DNA from: Sordaria brevicollis
Lineage: Eukaryota; Ascomycota; Sordariomycetes; Sordariales; Sordariaceae
Length of the DNA: 64,000 bases
Direction of reading: 5' to 3'
Assembly (NCBI GenBank): GCA_033439795.1
Contig: JAUTDP010000009.1
Coordinates: 248,001-312,000 of the forward strand
The notes beneath the pieces are model-generated. The model did no database searches, was not told the origin of the DNA, and saw only the letters and a program-made list of their open reading frames with translations. Both the position numbers and the translations under genes were made by a program. Shown piece after piece: positions 1 to 10,909 of the stretch; position 1 is the stretch's first letter, and the number at the start of each line of letters is the position of its first letter.

Positions 1-578
1 TTACCCACAAGCTTCTCATCTCCACATTCCTCCTCTTCCTCTCCTCCACCGTCCTCGCCCTCCCCTCAACCACTCCTCCTTCCACCGAGTCCAATTCTAA
101 CACATCCCTCACCTCCGATAACTACGAGTACGACGACATCCCCGACTACAGCCCCTACGAACCCCTCAACTCCACATCCCTCGAGATCCTCCCCCGCGAA
201 GAAGGTCCCAAAACCTACTGCCGCAACATCAGTACCGCCGAGGACCGGACCTCAGCCGGCTCGCCCTATAGCGTCGACTGCAAGCAGATCTGGATCAACA
301 TCCGACACGGCGGCTCGTGGGAGTGGGGCACGGGTCGCAACCCTTTCACCGTGGCCAAGTACGGGACCTGCCTGGTCGGGCTGGAACCCGGCGACAAGGT
401 GCTGTGGGGGAACTGGCTTAAGGTTGGCAATGAGGATGTTATGAAGATCATTGACGAGACGCTCAAGTTGCCGTTCTATAACGGGGAGCAGGTCGGCAGT
501 AGGGGGACGATGGAGTGCAGGACTACGACGAAGCCGCATAATTATTTCAAGGTTCGGTGGGGGGTTTGGCATACGTAG
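1..578 (+). CDS. secreted Hce2-domain (Ecp2 effector-like) protein, 3' part
   Basis: The frame is open from base 3 to a TAG at 576-578; the start codon lies just before the window. The first visible residues form a hydrophobic run (LLISTFLLFLSSTVLA) followed by ALP, which looks like a signal peptide. A Ser/Thr/acidic linker then leads into a domain of about 110 residues with four cysteines (in TYCRN, VDCKQ, GTCLVG and MECRT). The order Cys...DCxxI...GTC...VGNxDVxxII...GxxGxMxC is the pattern of the Hce2 family, homologues of the Cladosporium fulvum effector Ecp2, which is widespread in non-pathogens too. It is probably exported and disulfide-bonded. Its role here is unknown; family members have been linked to host cell death or to competition between fungi. 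No intron is visible in the part present. Confidence 0.75.
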   Translation, partial: THKLLISTFLLFLSSTVLALPSTTPPSTESNSNTSLTSDNYEYDDIPDYSPYEPLNSTSLEILPREEGPKTYCRNISTAEDRTSAGSPYSVDCKQIWINIRHGGSWEWGTGRNPFTVAKYGTCLVGLEPGDKVLWGNWLKVGNEDVMKIIDETLKLPFYNGEQVGSRGTMECRTTTKPHNYFKVRWGVWHT

Positions 579-1256
579 AGAGGTGTGGGATATGGGGAAG
601 AAGATGGGGGGATTGAGTGGTTTGGGATGGGTGGGTGGGATGACGGTTTTCTTTCTTCGGAAGTAGTTGGATGGCTGTGATAGGACGCTTGATTCTGTTT
701 CTGATATCTGTTATTTTCTCTTCTTTAAAATGTATTATTTGTATAGCAACGTCAAAGGTTTATGCTAAGGATTTAGATACCTACTTTTGTTGTCGGGTGT
801 TGAGAACAAACTCGTAGGCGGTTGGGTTGGTTGCTAACGGAATACCGCGCAATGGAGAGAAACTTCGCCGGTTCAGAAAAGGTTTTTCTTCTGTTATATA
901 TGTACAGAAAGATGACTACCGTACTAGTGACAGGTATCTCATCCTTCATCCATTCTTGACCATCAAGATAGCATGATCGTCGATACCAGTCAAGATCATC
1001 CCTCATCCCGTCCTACCCTCTTTCCCTGTGGTTGACACTCTCCTCCCAGTTGATGATTGCCATTTCATCTTCATTCCAATACCATCTTCCTGATGTCCGC
1101 CCTCCACGAATTACTGAGATCTGACAAGAGAAGAAAAAGGATGAGGAGCCAGCACAATCGTACACATCCAAACAAGGAAAAAAAATAGATAGGTATCTCT
1201 GGAAATCAAGACGCAAAAAAGGAAACCTGCTTTTTCTTCTTTCTGGTATCGCTCGC
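579..1256. other. intergenic, convergent 3' ends
   Basis: This stretch lies between the 3' end of the Hce2 gene on the plus strand and the 3' end of the ferric reductase on the minus strand. It is AT-rich with short T and A runs, as expected of 3' untranslated regions. I see no coding region or RNA gene. Confidence 0.6.
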
Positions 1257-4211
1257 TTACAGAGCATAGTTCTCCGTATGCAAAAAGATCTCCTCCAGCA
1301 TATCATCACCCCAAATTTCCGCCTGTAACCTAGCCACCGTGTTCGCCACGCCCACTCGCATGCTCGCCGGCCCGCACACAAACACGGCCGTCCTGCGTCC
1401 CAGCACACCTCTGCCATCTGGTCCGCCCGTTGCCCACTCCTTGAGCATGTATCCCAAGTCGGGGCGGCCGTACTCAACGCTCCAGCCGCCATCGATCTGG
1501 TGCGGCACGGGGAAAGCGAAGCGCATGAGCGATTTCTGGAACTCGGTCGGCGTGTTAGGAAAGCCAAAGTCGAAGCCGGAGGGGGGCCCGAAGGTGGAAG
1601 TTGGACGGGTAGCGGGCCGCTGGGCTGCCGGGAGGTTGTCGGTGCGGAGGTGGGCTAGTTCAGGGGGGCGGACCGGTTGAGTTGCCTGTGGAGCAGGGGC
1701 GGATTCGGCGGCCGGGGCGGCGGGAGTGAGGTTGTGCCCAGGTGGAGGTCCAGGAGGAGGTGGTGGTATTGGGTAAGGTAGTTGTGAGGCTTCTTGGCCG
1801 GAATAGGGGTTATTGTTATACTCGACTCCTTCCTCGTGTTGCTCCTGTTGTTGGTCCACTTGTTGCTGCTGTTGGTGGTTTTGGTCCTCAGACTCCCTCA
1901 TGGTTACATAGCTGGGCCGGCCTTCAGGATCACCACCTGTTTGGGCAAGCCATTGGCTGTATCGCTGTTTGGCTGCTGGTGGTGCGTAGTTGAAGTGAGG
2001 AGCCTTGTCAGGCCGTGGGGCGATTGCTGGGAAATGGAACTCGCCATCCTTCTTGATACTATCCTTGCTGTCGACTGGGTTCATCAGCGATGGGTCCTTA
2101 ACATCGCGCCCCTCGAGCTTGCGGAGTGTATCCTCGGCAACGGAGTATCTTTGGTTAGGTGGTGGCCCCGGAGGCGGAGGAGGGAAATGATGGGGTTGTA
2201 GGTATTTCTGTTGTGGCAAGGCGGTGATCCGGTCCTCGTCTTCGGCGCGAAGCTCGCGCTCTCTTTCAGGATCACCTTGAGCCTCCGCCATAATTAGCGC
2301 ACTGTTGCGCTTGTTAGCGATATTGGAGACAAACCCATCCAGCTTATCGTGGAAAAGGTTGCTTAATGGTCTCGGCGCGCGGCCGTGAGGTATTCCAGCG
2401 TTGGGCTGCTGGCGCTGGGTAGACGTGACAAAGAATTTGCAGGTTACGCTCTCAGGAGGTGCTGCCTCTCTGCAGATACGGAGTTCTTCACGGAACCAAT
2501 CCATGGCCTCAAGGCGCTTGAGTGACCACACGACCACAATCTTCTTGGTGATGGCTTTTCCGTCGCGCATTCTCTTGATGAGATTCAGCAGTTGCGACAT
2601 CAGAGACGTGATTCCACTGCCACCTGCAATCAGAATGCATGTGTCGAAGGCTGCTAGATCTCGACGCATGCCTCCATATGGTCCATCCAGAAAAGCGCGG
2701 TAGGTGTGGAAAGGTCCTTTTTCGATGGCAGTCTCGAGCACCTTCTTGGTGAAGCCACCGTACGGCCGGAAGACTAGCACACAATCCCTGTAGTCCTCGC
2801 CATACTCCGAGGGAAAGTCCTCGCTGCACAGGGAAGAAATAGTGAAGGGGTGGTTTTCGAAAAGCGAGATGCCTGGCATACGCAGATACACGTATTGCCC
2901 TGGCTTCCAACGCATCTGGGTCGGGATGGTAATTTTGATGGCGTTCTCGGTCATGATATTGATAGCTGCCTCGTCACCAATGAGCCACGCCATCCGCCAT
3001 GGTTTCGCCCAGTTCAGGTTGAAAAGTCGAATAATGTTGCAGATGACAAAAATGCCAACGGAAGCGAACAGGTAACCCCATGACAGCAAAAAGTTCTTGG
3101 TGTGCCAAAAGAGCAAGCCGACGTAGATCACACCAACCGGGATGTGAAGTACGACAAACAATTCGTAAGCCATGCGCCGGAAGAAGGGCAGTGAGCCAAC
3201 ACAGAGCCAGCACAAAGGCACCAAGCAAGCAATTCCAGAGCCATAGATGATTCCGCTGCCTGGGGGGAACAGGTTTTCAAAGACCTCCATACCTCCATCC
3301 TCCCACACTGGCTGCACATAGAAGGGGACCATGTGAACCAACGATAGGAACAGGCACAGGTAACCAAGCCAGCGGTGGAAGACATTGAGGCGCTCGGGGC
3401 CAATGCCAGTGATCAGCGTGAGAAGGTTGGCCTTTGTGCTCGTGGCGACGATCCAGGGTGTCATGGCAACCGCAATCATGCCGGCACGGATGGCCACCGG
3501 GGGAGAGCCGAACCGAATGCTCTGCCAGTAGAGCGGCTGCTGAAGGAAGCAGTAGATCGTCACGAAAGCGATAGAGATGAACACGCAAAACAGGACGGCG
3601 AGGGATGAGAAGGTGAACCGATTCTTCCTCCACACAATATCGGGAATCGGTCGGTAGAATACCCATCGGAAGAGGGCCAGCGTGTCGTTGACGAAACCGA
3701 TGGACGAGAGATGGGCTTTTGGCTTGAAGTTCTTCTCTTCGACAGGCGGCTCGTCGGGAAAGAAATGGCGTCTAGATTCTGCTGCTGTCATGCCCGTAAC
3801 CAACGCTGCTGACCTATCCCACTCTGGTTCCACGCTGTAAAGCTGTCGGAAGTGTTCTTCCATCTCCTGCTTGTATATCGCTTGTCGAATCTTGTCCTGC
3901 CAAAAGTGCCATATCCTCATGAACAGCACGAGACCAACAATGACAAGCGCAAAGTATGTCCAACCCAATCCGTATTTGCCGGCTTTGGTCCAAGGGTCTA
4001 CTGTCAATGCTTGGACAAGACCAGGCGGACTGTTTGGCTTAAGTGGAATTTCGATTCGTTTTGCCAGTTCGCCGACTGCTTGTCTACTGCTTTCGGCAGC
4101 GCGTCTAAGCGCTAAAGATATCGATGAATCCATTTTGGCGTGAGATAAAAGGTAATGTTCGAGTGAAGCGGCTTGTCTTTGTGGTAACGGGATGCCTTGG
4201 CCGAATGGCAA
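1257..4211 (-). CDS. ferric/cupric reductase-type transmembrane flavocytochrome
   Basis: This intronless frame encodes 984 residues, or 958 if the second ATG at 4133 (MDSSIS) is used; the 26-residue leader has no clear function, so the start is uncertain. The enzyme should reduce extracellular metal chelates with electrons from NADPH through FAD and two hemes. A transmembrane anchor lies near residue 70. The ferric-reductase core carries two H-X13-H pairs, HRWLGYLCLFLSLVH and HIPVGVIYVGLLFWH, which would ligate the two hemes. The FAD motif HPFTISS, then GPYGG, then the NADPH motif AGGSGITS follow, and VFVCGPASMR near the C terminus completes the reductase fold. Between the two NADPH halves sits about 220 residues rich in Pro, Gln and charged residues, absent from compact FRE proteins. 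The length excess is mostly this insertion. NADPH oxidase is less likely because of the FRE-like layout. Confidence 0.85.
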   Translation of the reverse strand: MPFGQGIPLPQRQAASLEHYLLSHAKMDSSISLALRRAAESSRQAVGELAKRIEIPLKPNSPPGLVQALTVDPWTKAGKYGLGWTYFALVIVGLVLFMRIWHFWQDKIRQAIYKQEMEEHFRQLYSVEPEWDRSAALVTGMTAAESRRHFFPDEPPVEEKNFKPKAHLSSIGFVNDTLALFRWVFYRPIPDIVWRKNRFTFSSLAVLFCVFISIAFVTIYCFLQQPLYWQSIRFGSPPVAIRAGMIAVAMTPWIVATSTKANLLTLITGIGPERLNVFHRWLGYLCLFLSLVHMVPFYVQPVWEDGGMEVFENLFPPGSGIIYGSGIACLVPLCWLCVGSLPFFRRMAYELFVVLHIPVGVIYVGLLFWHTKNFLLSWGYLFASVGIFVICNIIRLFNLNWAKPWRMAWLIGDEAAINIMTENAIKITIPTQMRWKPGQYVYLRMPGISLFENHPFTISSLCSEDFPSEYGEDYRDCVLVFRPYGGFTKKVLETAIEKGPFHTYRAFLDGPYGGMRRDLAAFDTCILIAGGSGITSLMSQLLNLIKRMRDGKAITKKIVVVWSLKRLEAMDWFREELRICREAAPPESVTCKFFVTSTQRQQPNAGIPHGRAPRPLSNLFHDKLDGFVSNIANKRNSALIMAEAQGDPERERELRAEDEDRITALPQQKYLQPHHFPPPPPGPPPNQRYSVAEDTLRKLEGRDVKDPSLMNPVDSKDSIKKDGEFHFPAIAPRPDKAPHFNYAPPAAKQRYSQWLAQTGGDPEGRPSYVTMRESEDQNHQQQQQVDQQQEQHEEGVEYNNNPYSGQEASQLPYPIPPPPPGPPPGHNLTPAAPAAESAPAPQATQPVRPPELAHLRTDNLPAAQRPATRPTSTFGPPSGFDFGFPNTPTEFQKSLMRFAFPVPHQIDGGWSVEYGRPDLGYMLKEWATGGPDGRGVLGRRTAVFVCGPASMRVGVANTVARLQAEIWGDDMLEEIFLHTENYAL

Positions 4212-7200
4212 AGCGGCTTATTCGAACTGGATCAGGATGGGCATATCATATCCCTGGAATTAAAAATTAAGAAGCGTTGAGTGATGGTGAGGTGGCCATC
4301 GGTGAGGATTCGAGGGAGGACCGGAGAATGATTAGGGTAAAAACCAGAAAACAAAACCGAGAAACGGTTGAGCTTTCGGGAGGGGGAGGACCCGGAGATA
4401 TAGGGTGGACTTGGACCGGCACCAGAAGTGATGAGCTATTCGGAACTCGGAAAGGTGTCCGAGAGAGTTGTATCGAGGCCCTGGAGGCGATGATGCGGAG
4501 AGGGTTTAGGTAAATGTGATGAACGTTTAACCCATGCAGTAAGACAAGTTGGCAAGCTGCAGAAACCGTCCGCCTAGCTTATAGCAAGTCGGCAGCCGCT
4601 ATTGTTCGGTAGAATCCACCCGTGACTTTTCAACCGTGATGGCGGGCTCGAGGTCCAGGTGTGATTGGAAGGCCTCTACAGTTCCCCCTTTTTCTCGCGT
4701 GGAGATGGTGATCGAAGGTAGCAGTCGACAGGAACGCCAACGCCTTCGACAACAAGCCAGTCAAGAGCCAAAGGCATACAATAACGTCAAGACGCTGCTG
4801 ATGACTTTCAATGGGCGGGCAAAAAGTCGGATGGCCATGGCAATGCGGAAAAGGCTTGATAGGCACCAAGCTCAGCGGTTGATCGGCCTTTAATATTGGC
4901 CAGCCAGGGTCCTGGTGTGGGATCCCCCCCTGCGCCTCTTAGTCCCCGTCGAACCCCCCCGCCGCTCATGCCCGCTCATGCCTGTCTGTCACACAGTAGT
5001 GTTGACCATCAACGGCACCCACACGGCAGGTGAGCGCTACGGGCTTCACAATGGCTTTTGGCTAATCTTGAGAACATAGACCACAGAAGTGTCGGAGAGG
5101 ATAATTCACAGGCAAAGAAACTTGGGGAAAGCGTTGTCGAAAGAAGGGCCGGTAATAAGTGAATATAAGAAGTGAGTGGACGAAAAAACTTGATGGACTT
5201 AACTTTTCGGACGTTTCCAAGATGCATGTCTCGCAAGCAACTGCACACCCAGCAACTGCACACCCATATACAAACAGAGCATAAATGGCGGTACATCCCG
5301 CTCGACATGTTGCTAGCGAGCTGACATGGTCACATATCGCCTGCAAATCTCTGGGATTGTTCCTTGCTCAATGGCAGGCTAGAAACTGGCTTCAAGACAA
5401 GCAGATGAGAGCGTGCGGTATGCGGTTTCGATGCGGTGGCCACACCCGTCCGTCCGTCTGCTTGCTTGAAGTCCAAATGACAACATGCGGCACTTGGTGT
5501 TGAGTGCCTGTGTGGCATAAGTGAAGAGGGGGTGTAACTGTGAGAGTCAGCATGAGACGCGGGGAGGCCATCCGGACAGAGGCACTGTCGGGCGAAGAAT
5601 CACAGACCCAATGGAAGCTCATCAAGAAAGCTTATCGACGTCCTCCATGGTCGTATCCAGAGTCGGTTCCTCACCAATACCAGGGCAGAAGGCCGTCAGC
5701 TTAATCTATAAGAGACGGTTCATATAACACCCAGGCCTGCCGTGGAAAGGCTCTTCTTCCACCATGCCGTTGCCGTCGCGTTCTCACCGTGGAAGATACG
5801 GGCCGCCAGTGTCTTCTGGAAATCGAAACACCCGACTGTGACTGTGACTTGCCATCCACTCGCTGCATGGTCAAGGGCATGGAAGTCTCGATAGTTTTGC
5901 TCGAAGTGAATTGGCATCAACAGCAAGGCAACACCAACTGGGAATAGCTCCAGCCCCCACGGGACACTGTACGTCGATGTCCCAGGCCTGCTGCCAGGGC
6001 CCAGTACAGCACAGTACACTAAGGCAGGCACAGCAGTCCCGTCGCGTTGCCATGCCACGGCCGCAGTTGGGTCGCTTCCTTTCCACAAAGAAGCATCTTG
6101 ACTTTTGCCGGGTATTGATTCCTCCAATTGCTGGCTGTCCTTGAGTGTGAGACCGAGTGTCACAGCAGCTGGTGGACGGATGGAGGCAAGACACTGGTGG
6201 CCGGCCGGTTGTCCACAGCGAGGGTCACGAACACAGTACAACAACGAGAAGAGTGAAAAAGTGAAGAAAAAAGAGGAGTGCGACTTTGCGTGCTCAGGAG
6301 TCCAGGGCCTTGCCAGCGATGCGATTGGAGAGATATCTGTGATGAAGGGAAATTGGTTGATGGCGAATCAACGGTCGTGGATGGGAGGTCGTTCAAGTGG
6401 AAAAGGCAAGAAGCGGAGCCCATGACTTCCTTCCAGATGCGGGCGATGCGGGTTCCCGCAAAGGCCCACATCTCATCCCCGAGCACATCACTTTGCGGGA
6501 GTGAGCATTGACCAGCTCTCTGCGCGGCAAATCGACGTTTCTGATTGGCTGAAATACATCATCCCCCAACCCTCACTTCGCCCATTGTCCTCTCCGTCAA
6601 CAACCTCACCCAACACAACTTGTCCTATACAGTATTTTCACAAGCAAACATCGACGGCAGCACGGTAGACAAAGCTCGCCATACGGCAGTGAAAAGAGAT
6701 TATTGCTCCTTCGATCAGGAATGCTCGACGACAATTGGAAAGCGTCATGACGATCTCTCGGTTCCTGCACCCTCCGGGCCTTCCACGTCCACAAGCTTAC
6801 GGCCCGGCTTGACTCTCAAGCTCAATGTTCCAGCTTCATTTTGCCCCCGATATCTGTACCATAGTATACAGCACAAAGCAAACCCAACAGTGGCTCGGCT
6901 AAAAATCATCACCGTCGTAGTCAAGTAACTTGTGTGAAGACAGTACTGTATGCTCCCTTTGACGTTGCCACAGCAAGTCCCAACATTTCGGATCGGCCGC
7001 CTGTGCTCTCATCAACCTGTAGCAGCCGTCACACTCCATTGTGATCAGCTATTGTTACATGTTGACTCTTGCTCAGCGGTACAGCACGAATCTTGAAGTC
7101 CGTGTCAAGCTAGTTACATGATGACGGCCAGGTTCCTGAAGTAAACTCTGGTCAGATACCAACCGCCCGAAAGATGATGTAGAATCACGACGTTCAAGAG

Positions 7201-7474
7201 AAGCCGGCGGCAGGTTGACTATTGTCCAAACCATTTGATTACTTGAGCTACAGCCTGTGGCACCATACAGTAACAATGACACGGCAGAGACTGAGGTTAC
7301 TAGACCCTGGTGTCTGTGTTACCAGCCATTACCCGTACCATTATGCAAGACATTTCTTCGTTGTCCCTTTCCATGCCACAACCACCGAATCTGGGTCGCT
7401 TGATGGGCCGGTTGGCCAAAGTTGCAACCTCACATTCATCGAGGCATCGACGTCCGTTCTCAGCTCGTCTACAC
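4212..7474. other. intergenic region without recognised genes
   Basis: About 3.3 kb between the start of the ferric reductase and the end of the FAD oxidoreductase. The open frames are short, overlap on both strands and show no known domain. A 15-bp unit is repeated twice in tandem at 5236-5265. An inverted CCAAT box (gattgg) lies at 6542, but no gene is placed downstream of it. The first few hundred bases probably carry the promoter of the ferric reductase. I see no RNA gene. Confidence 0.5.
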
Positions 7475-8791
7475 CTAAGCGGCCTTTCCGAAAACCTTCT
7501 CGTCAAATCCCAAGGCGCTGATATCAGCGCTCAGTTGCCGTCCCTGAACCAGCTCACTCATCACAATGCCTGTGCCCAAGCTCATGCTAATTCCCCATGG
7601 CCCATGGCCGGTAGCCACGAACACGCCTCCCTCTGCCTGGATCCCGCCTCCAAGGTGCTCATCCGGCACTCTTGCGATGATAGGCAGGCCCCAAGGGGTC
7701 ACAGGCCTGAAGCACAAACCCTCTCTAACCACCTCCAGATCGTCCACACCATCATCCTCTGCGCCCAGTAGCTCCCTAGCCGCTTGCTTGACCAACTCCA
7801 TAGACTCCGTCTGCACCTTTGAACCCTCCGCTACGCTCGGCAGCAGCACAGTCGCCGAGTTCAGCCCGGCGAAGTAGATCTGTCCACCCACCCTCGAGAA
7901 GATCTCCGGACAAAAAGCGTCATGACTAGTATAAACCGCATGGCAGCCTTCCCCATCCACAGCGCCTGCCCACCGCGGGCTCTTCACAACCAGCGAGTAA
8001 CCAGCCAAGCTCGTAACCGGCAGCTTCTTGACCGTCTCCGACGTTGCCCCAAACAGCTTCTCCCAGACCTGTCCGCTCCAGCACCCCGCCGTGATAATGA
8101 TCCTTGAGCACTTAATCACCCTCTCCTCTCCCGTCTTCACATCCCTCACCCTCACACCACTAATAACCTCCTGTTCATCTTTCAAAACCTCCACCGCCTC
8201 CGTCCCCTTCGAGACTTTCACCCCCCTCCCCTCCGCCTCGCCCAACAAAAACTGACAAAGCCTTTCCGGATCCAGCTGCGCCGCGTCCCCCTTGGTGCCA
8301 ATAACCTCCACATCATCCCCCTGCCTCCGTCTCAACCACGCCGGCACTTTTTTCTTCAAATCCTCAACACTCAGCTTCGGCAACTCGGGCGCCGCCTCCG
8401 CCCGACTCGTCCCGCTCCGCAACCAATCATCTCCGCGCTTCTTGACGCCCTTGTCCGCCGCAACGGCCGAGTATCCCAACGAGGTGGAGGGCGCGTAGGA
8501 CCAGTTGCGGCGGCCGTCGTGGGCGGCCGCGAGACGGGCGTGCTCCGCGAAGGATAGGGCGCCGAGGGAGGAGACTTCGGGGGCGAACCAGTTGCGGGCG
8601 AGGAAACCGCCGGCGAAACCGGAGGCGGACCAGAAGAGGGTGGGGGCGGGGTCGATGAGGTGGATTTCTTCGCCTGAAGAGGAGGACGAGGATGATGATT
8701 GGGAGAGGTAGTAGGCGGTTGAGACGCCGATGATGCCTGCGCCGAGGATGACGGTACCACCAACGGTGTTGACGGCAGTTGGGGATGTCAT
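7475..8791 (-). CDS. FAD-dependent oxidoreductase, DAO family (Tda3-like)
   Basis: An intronless frame of 438 residues. The N terminus has the Rossmann dinucleotide motif GAGIIGVSTAYYL at about residues 17-29, then an acidic beta-strand end (HLIDPAP) that would bind the ADP ribose of FAD. SASGFAGGFLARNWF follows, a typical flavin-contacting loop of D-amino-acid-oxidase-like enzymes. A second FAD-contact region (IIITAGCWSGQVW) lies in the middle, and GVFVATGHGPWGISMSLGTG near the end is the C-terminal FAD motif. The architecture matches yeast Tda3 and related fungal oxidoreductases whose substrate is poorly defined. A run of serines (about residues 31-38) interrupts the first Rossmann unit and is probably a surface loop. 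The gene is divergent from the SDR gene about 1.2 kb away. The family is secure; the substrate is not. Confidence 0.85.
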   Translation of the reverse strand: MTSPTAVNTVGGTVILGAGIIGVSTAYYLSQSSSSSSSSGEEIHLIDPAPTLFWSASGFAGGFLARNWFAPEVSSLGALSFAEHARLAAAHDGRRNWSYAPSTSLGYSAVAADKGVKKRGDDWLRSGTSRAEAAPELPKLSVEDLKKKVPAWLRRRQGDDVEVIGTKGDAAQLDPERLCQFLLGEAEGRGVKVSKGTEAVEVLKDEQEVISGVRVRDVKTGEERVIKCSRIIITAGCWSGQVWEKLFGATSETVKKLPVTSLAGYSLVVKSPRWAGAVDGEGCHAVYTSHDAFCPEIFSRVGGQIYFAGLNSATVLLPSVAEGSKVQTESMELVKQAARELLGAEDDGVDDLEVVREGLCFRPVTPWGLPIIARVPDEHLGGGIQAEGGVFVATGHGPWGISMSLGTGIVMSELVQGRQLSADISALGFDEKVFGKAA

Positions 8792-10005
8792 TGTAGGATG
8801 TGTAGGATGCTGTTTGTGGATGTCGATAAGTTGTAAAGCTTTGCCGTTTGGTAAAGAGTACCTAGGTAGGTAGACAGTAAAAGCACACTTTAGAAAAGTG
8901 TCTTGGCACTCTCAAGATGTTTTGAGTCCTCTGGATGAGTATCGTCAACCTATTCGACAGCTTAAAGAAAATCAAAAAGTTCGCGATCCTCGAATATATA
9001 TATATACTTGCCCTTCTATCAGCCTATTCAGTCGAAACCCTTATCGGCTCAACGACCATTCCTGTCCCACAGTCGATCAGATATCAAAAACGAACTGATT
9101 GAGGGGGAGACCGCGCCCTTCGTGTCATTCTTCGACCCCAGAGCCCCAGGCTTGGCGAGCACTAGTTCCGGGAATATCACCAGGATGCATCGTGATGTCT
9201 GCATCGTGAAATATCGTGCGAGGATCATAAAGAAAACCCCGCTAGATGTGGTACAAGATCCAGCTCTTTCAGTTGGATTTCATACGTTCCTATGTTCACG
9301 GAGTGCATGAAGTTGGTATTATGGACGTGAAGGATCATGGAGAAACCACGTTACCCTCCCAGAAATTTAGAGGCGACCATGGGAAGACGAATTGAAAGAT
9401 GCTCCAAGTTTCCTCACGCACAACTTGGTTCAAACCGTGTTGTATGCTCGACCATTCTTGCAGAGGCATGCGCAAGCAAGCAAGCATGTGCATTGTGAGG
9501 TACAGAGCAGCTCGACAGTTCATCCGAAGAGATCACCAGAGACTGCCCAGTGCCTGTCCCTCCACCGTGATTCATCACCTTCGCCAGCAAGAGTACCTAC
9601 GCATGCGTTCGCTCAATGTCATAAGCATATAAGAAATATTAGCGATAGACCTAGATTCCGCTTACGGATTTCACGGTCTATTATTTGGCTATCATGAAGA
9701 TCACCGGAAACCTGCGTTTGTTTGTCGTCGGTCGATAGGTAATCCGAAAATCGGCCGGGTCGGGGTGGACGTGGTCTGCTCCATCTGCTGCCCCGCAATC
9801 GGGTTGCCGATTGTGGTTGTGGGGTTCACAGGCCTCACCTTTTCCTGTTGCAGTTGGTCCAAGCCGTGCAAAAAGCCGTCATCATCTGAAATCTCTGACT
9901 TCACAACAAGAACAACAAGCTCTCCGGATCGCAAAGGAAAACAACAGCAACTATCGCCAGCAAAATAAACACAGAAACTACTACGCACGACCCAACGATA
10001 GCAAA
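8792..10005. other. shared divergent upstream region
   Basis: This 1.2-kb stretch separates the divergent FAD oxidoreductase and SDR genes and should contain both promoters. A short TA run (tatatatata) lies near 8995-9005. I see no coding region; the short frames here lack recognisable motifs. Confidence 0.5.
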
Positions 10006-10909
10006 ATGTCTGAACCAAAAGTCATCGTTGTCACTGGCGGCAGCAAGGGCATTGGCCTTGCTGTCGTACAGGACCTGCTGAAAGCTTCTCACAAGGTCGT
10101 CCTTGTTGCAAGATCGCCCATGGGTGTCAGCGACCTGTTGAAGGATTATCCAGAACAGATCAAGTTCTTGGCCGCCGACATGACGGTGCCCGATGTGAGT
10201 AGTCATCACGAGAAAATGAAGGAGTCAGGGAACGAGAGATTGATGGGGAACAAATGTTTATTAACGAATCTAAAAGACTGCCCACAGAGCTGTAGAGCTC
10301 GCTCTCCTTTCTTACGGAAAGCTTGATGGCGTTGTTGTCAACCATGGAGTACTTACTCCCATCACGCGCCTTGCCGAGTCTTCCATCGAAGACTGGAAGA
10401 CTCACTACGATGTGAACGTCTTCAGCGCCCTTTCAATTGTGAGTAAACACCCTCAGACCAACGCGGCCCAATATCAGGGCTAACACAAGGATCAGGTCAA
10501 AGAAGCCATTCCCCATCTGCGAGCTACCAAGGGTCGAATCATCTTCGTATCCTCGGGCGCCGCGGTCAAGGCATATACCGCTTGGGGGGCTTATGGCTCT
10601 TCCAAGGCGGCGCTTAACTCGATCTGCCGCCACGTTGCCGTGGAGGAGCCAGATATCACAGCAGTTGCAGTCAGCCCTGGACGGGTCGATACTGACATGC
10701 AAAAGGAGCTTCGTGACAAGGGCCAAGGCGTCATGTCAGATAACGACTACGCCGGCTTCGTCTCGGCCTTCGAGGAAGGCCAGCTCAACAAGCCTGAATG
10801 GCCTGCCCGGGTCATCGCCAAGCTGTCACTTGAAGCCAAGCCCGACCTGTCCGGCAAGTACGTCGCGTGGAACGGACCGGAAGTTGAGGAATATCGCGAG
10901 AAGCAGTGA
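10006..10909 (+). CDS. short-chain dehydrogenase/reductase, three exons
   Basis: An NAD(P)-dependent oxidoreductase of about 250 residues with a Rossmann fold. Exon 1 starts MSEPKV and carries the cofactor motif TGGSKGIG. Exon 2 carries LDGVVVNHG, the NNAG-equivalent. Exon 3 (10496-10909) carries the catalytic pair in AYGSSK (Y-x3-K), with the catalytic Ser in IIFVSSGA, then SPGRVDT. Intron 2 is clear: GTGAGT at 10439 to CAG at 10495. Intron 1 is not: the strong donor GTGAGT at 10195 paired with the CAG at 10287 shifts the frame into a stop. Donor GTAGTC at 10199 with AG at 10289 gives 251 residues; donor 10195 with AG at 10297 gives 247. The closest family I know is the yeast YIR035C/YIR036C group of small SDRs. 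The substrate cannot be told. Confidence 0.85.

Noticed and set aside
5236..5265. Tandem duplication of a 15-bp unit
   Set aside because: Only two copies, with no gene or structure attached; treated as a minor local duplication.
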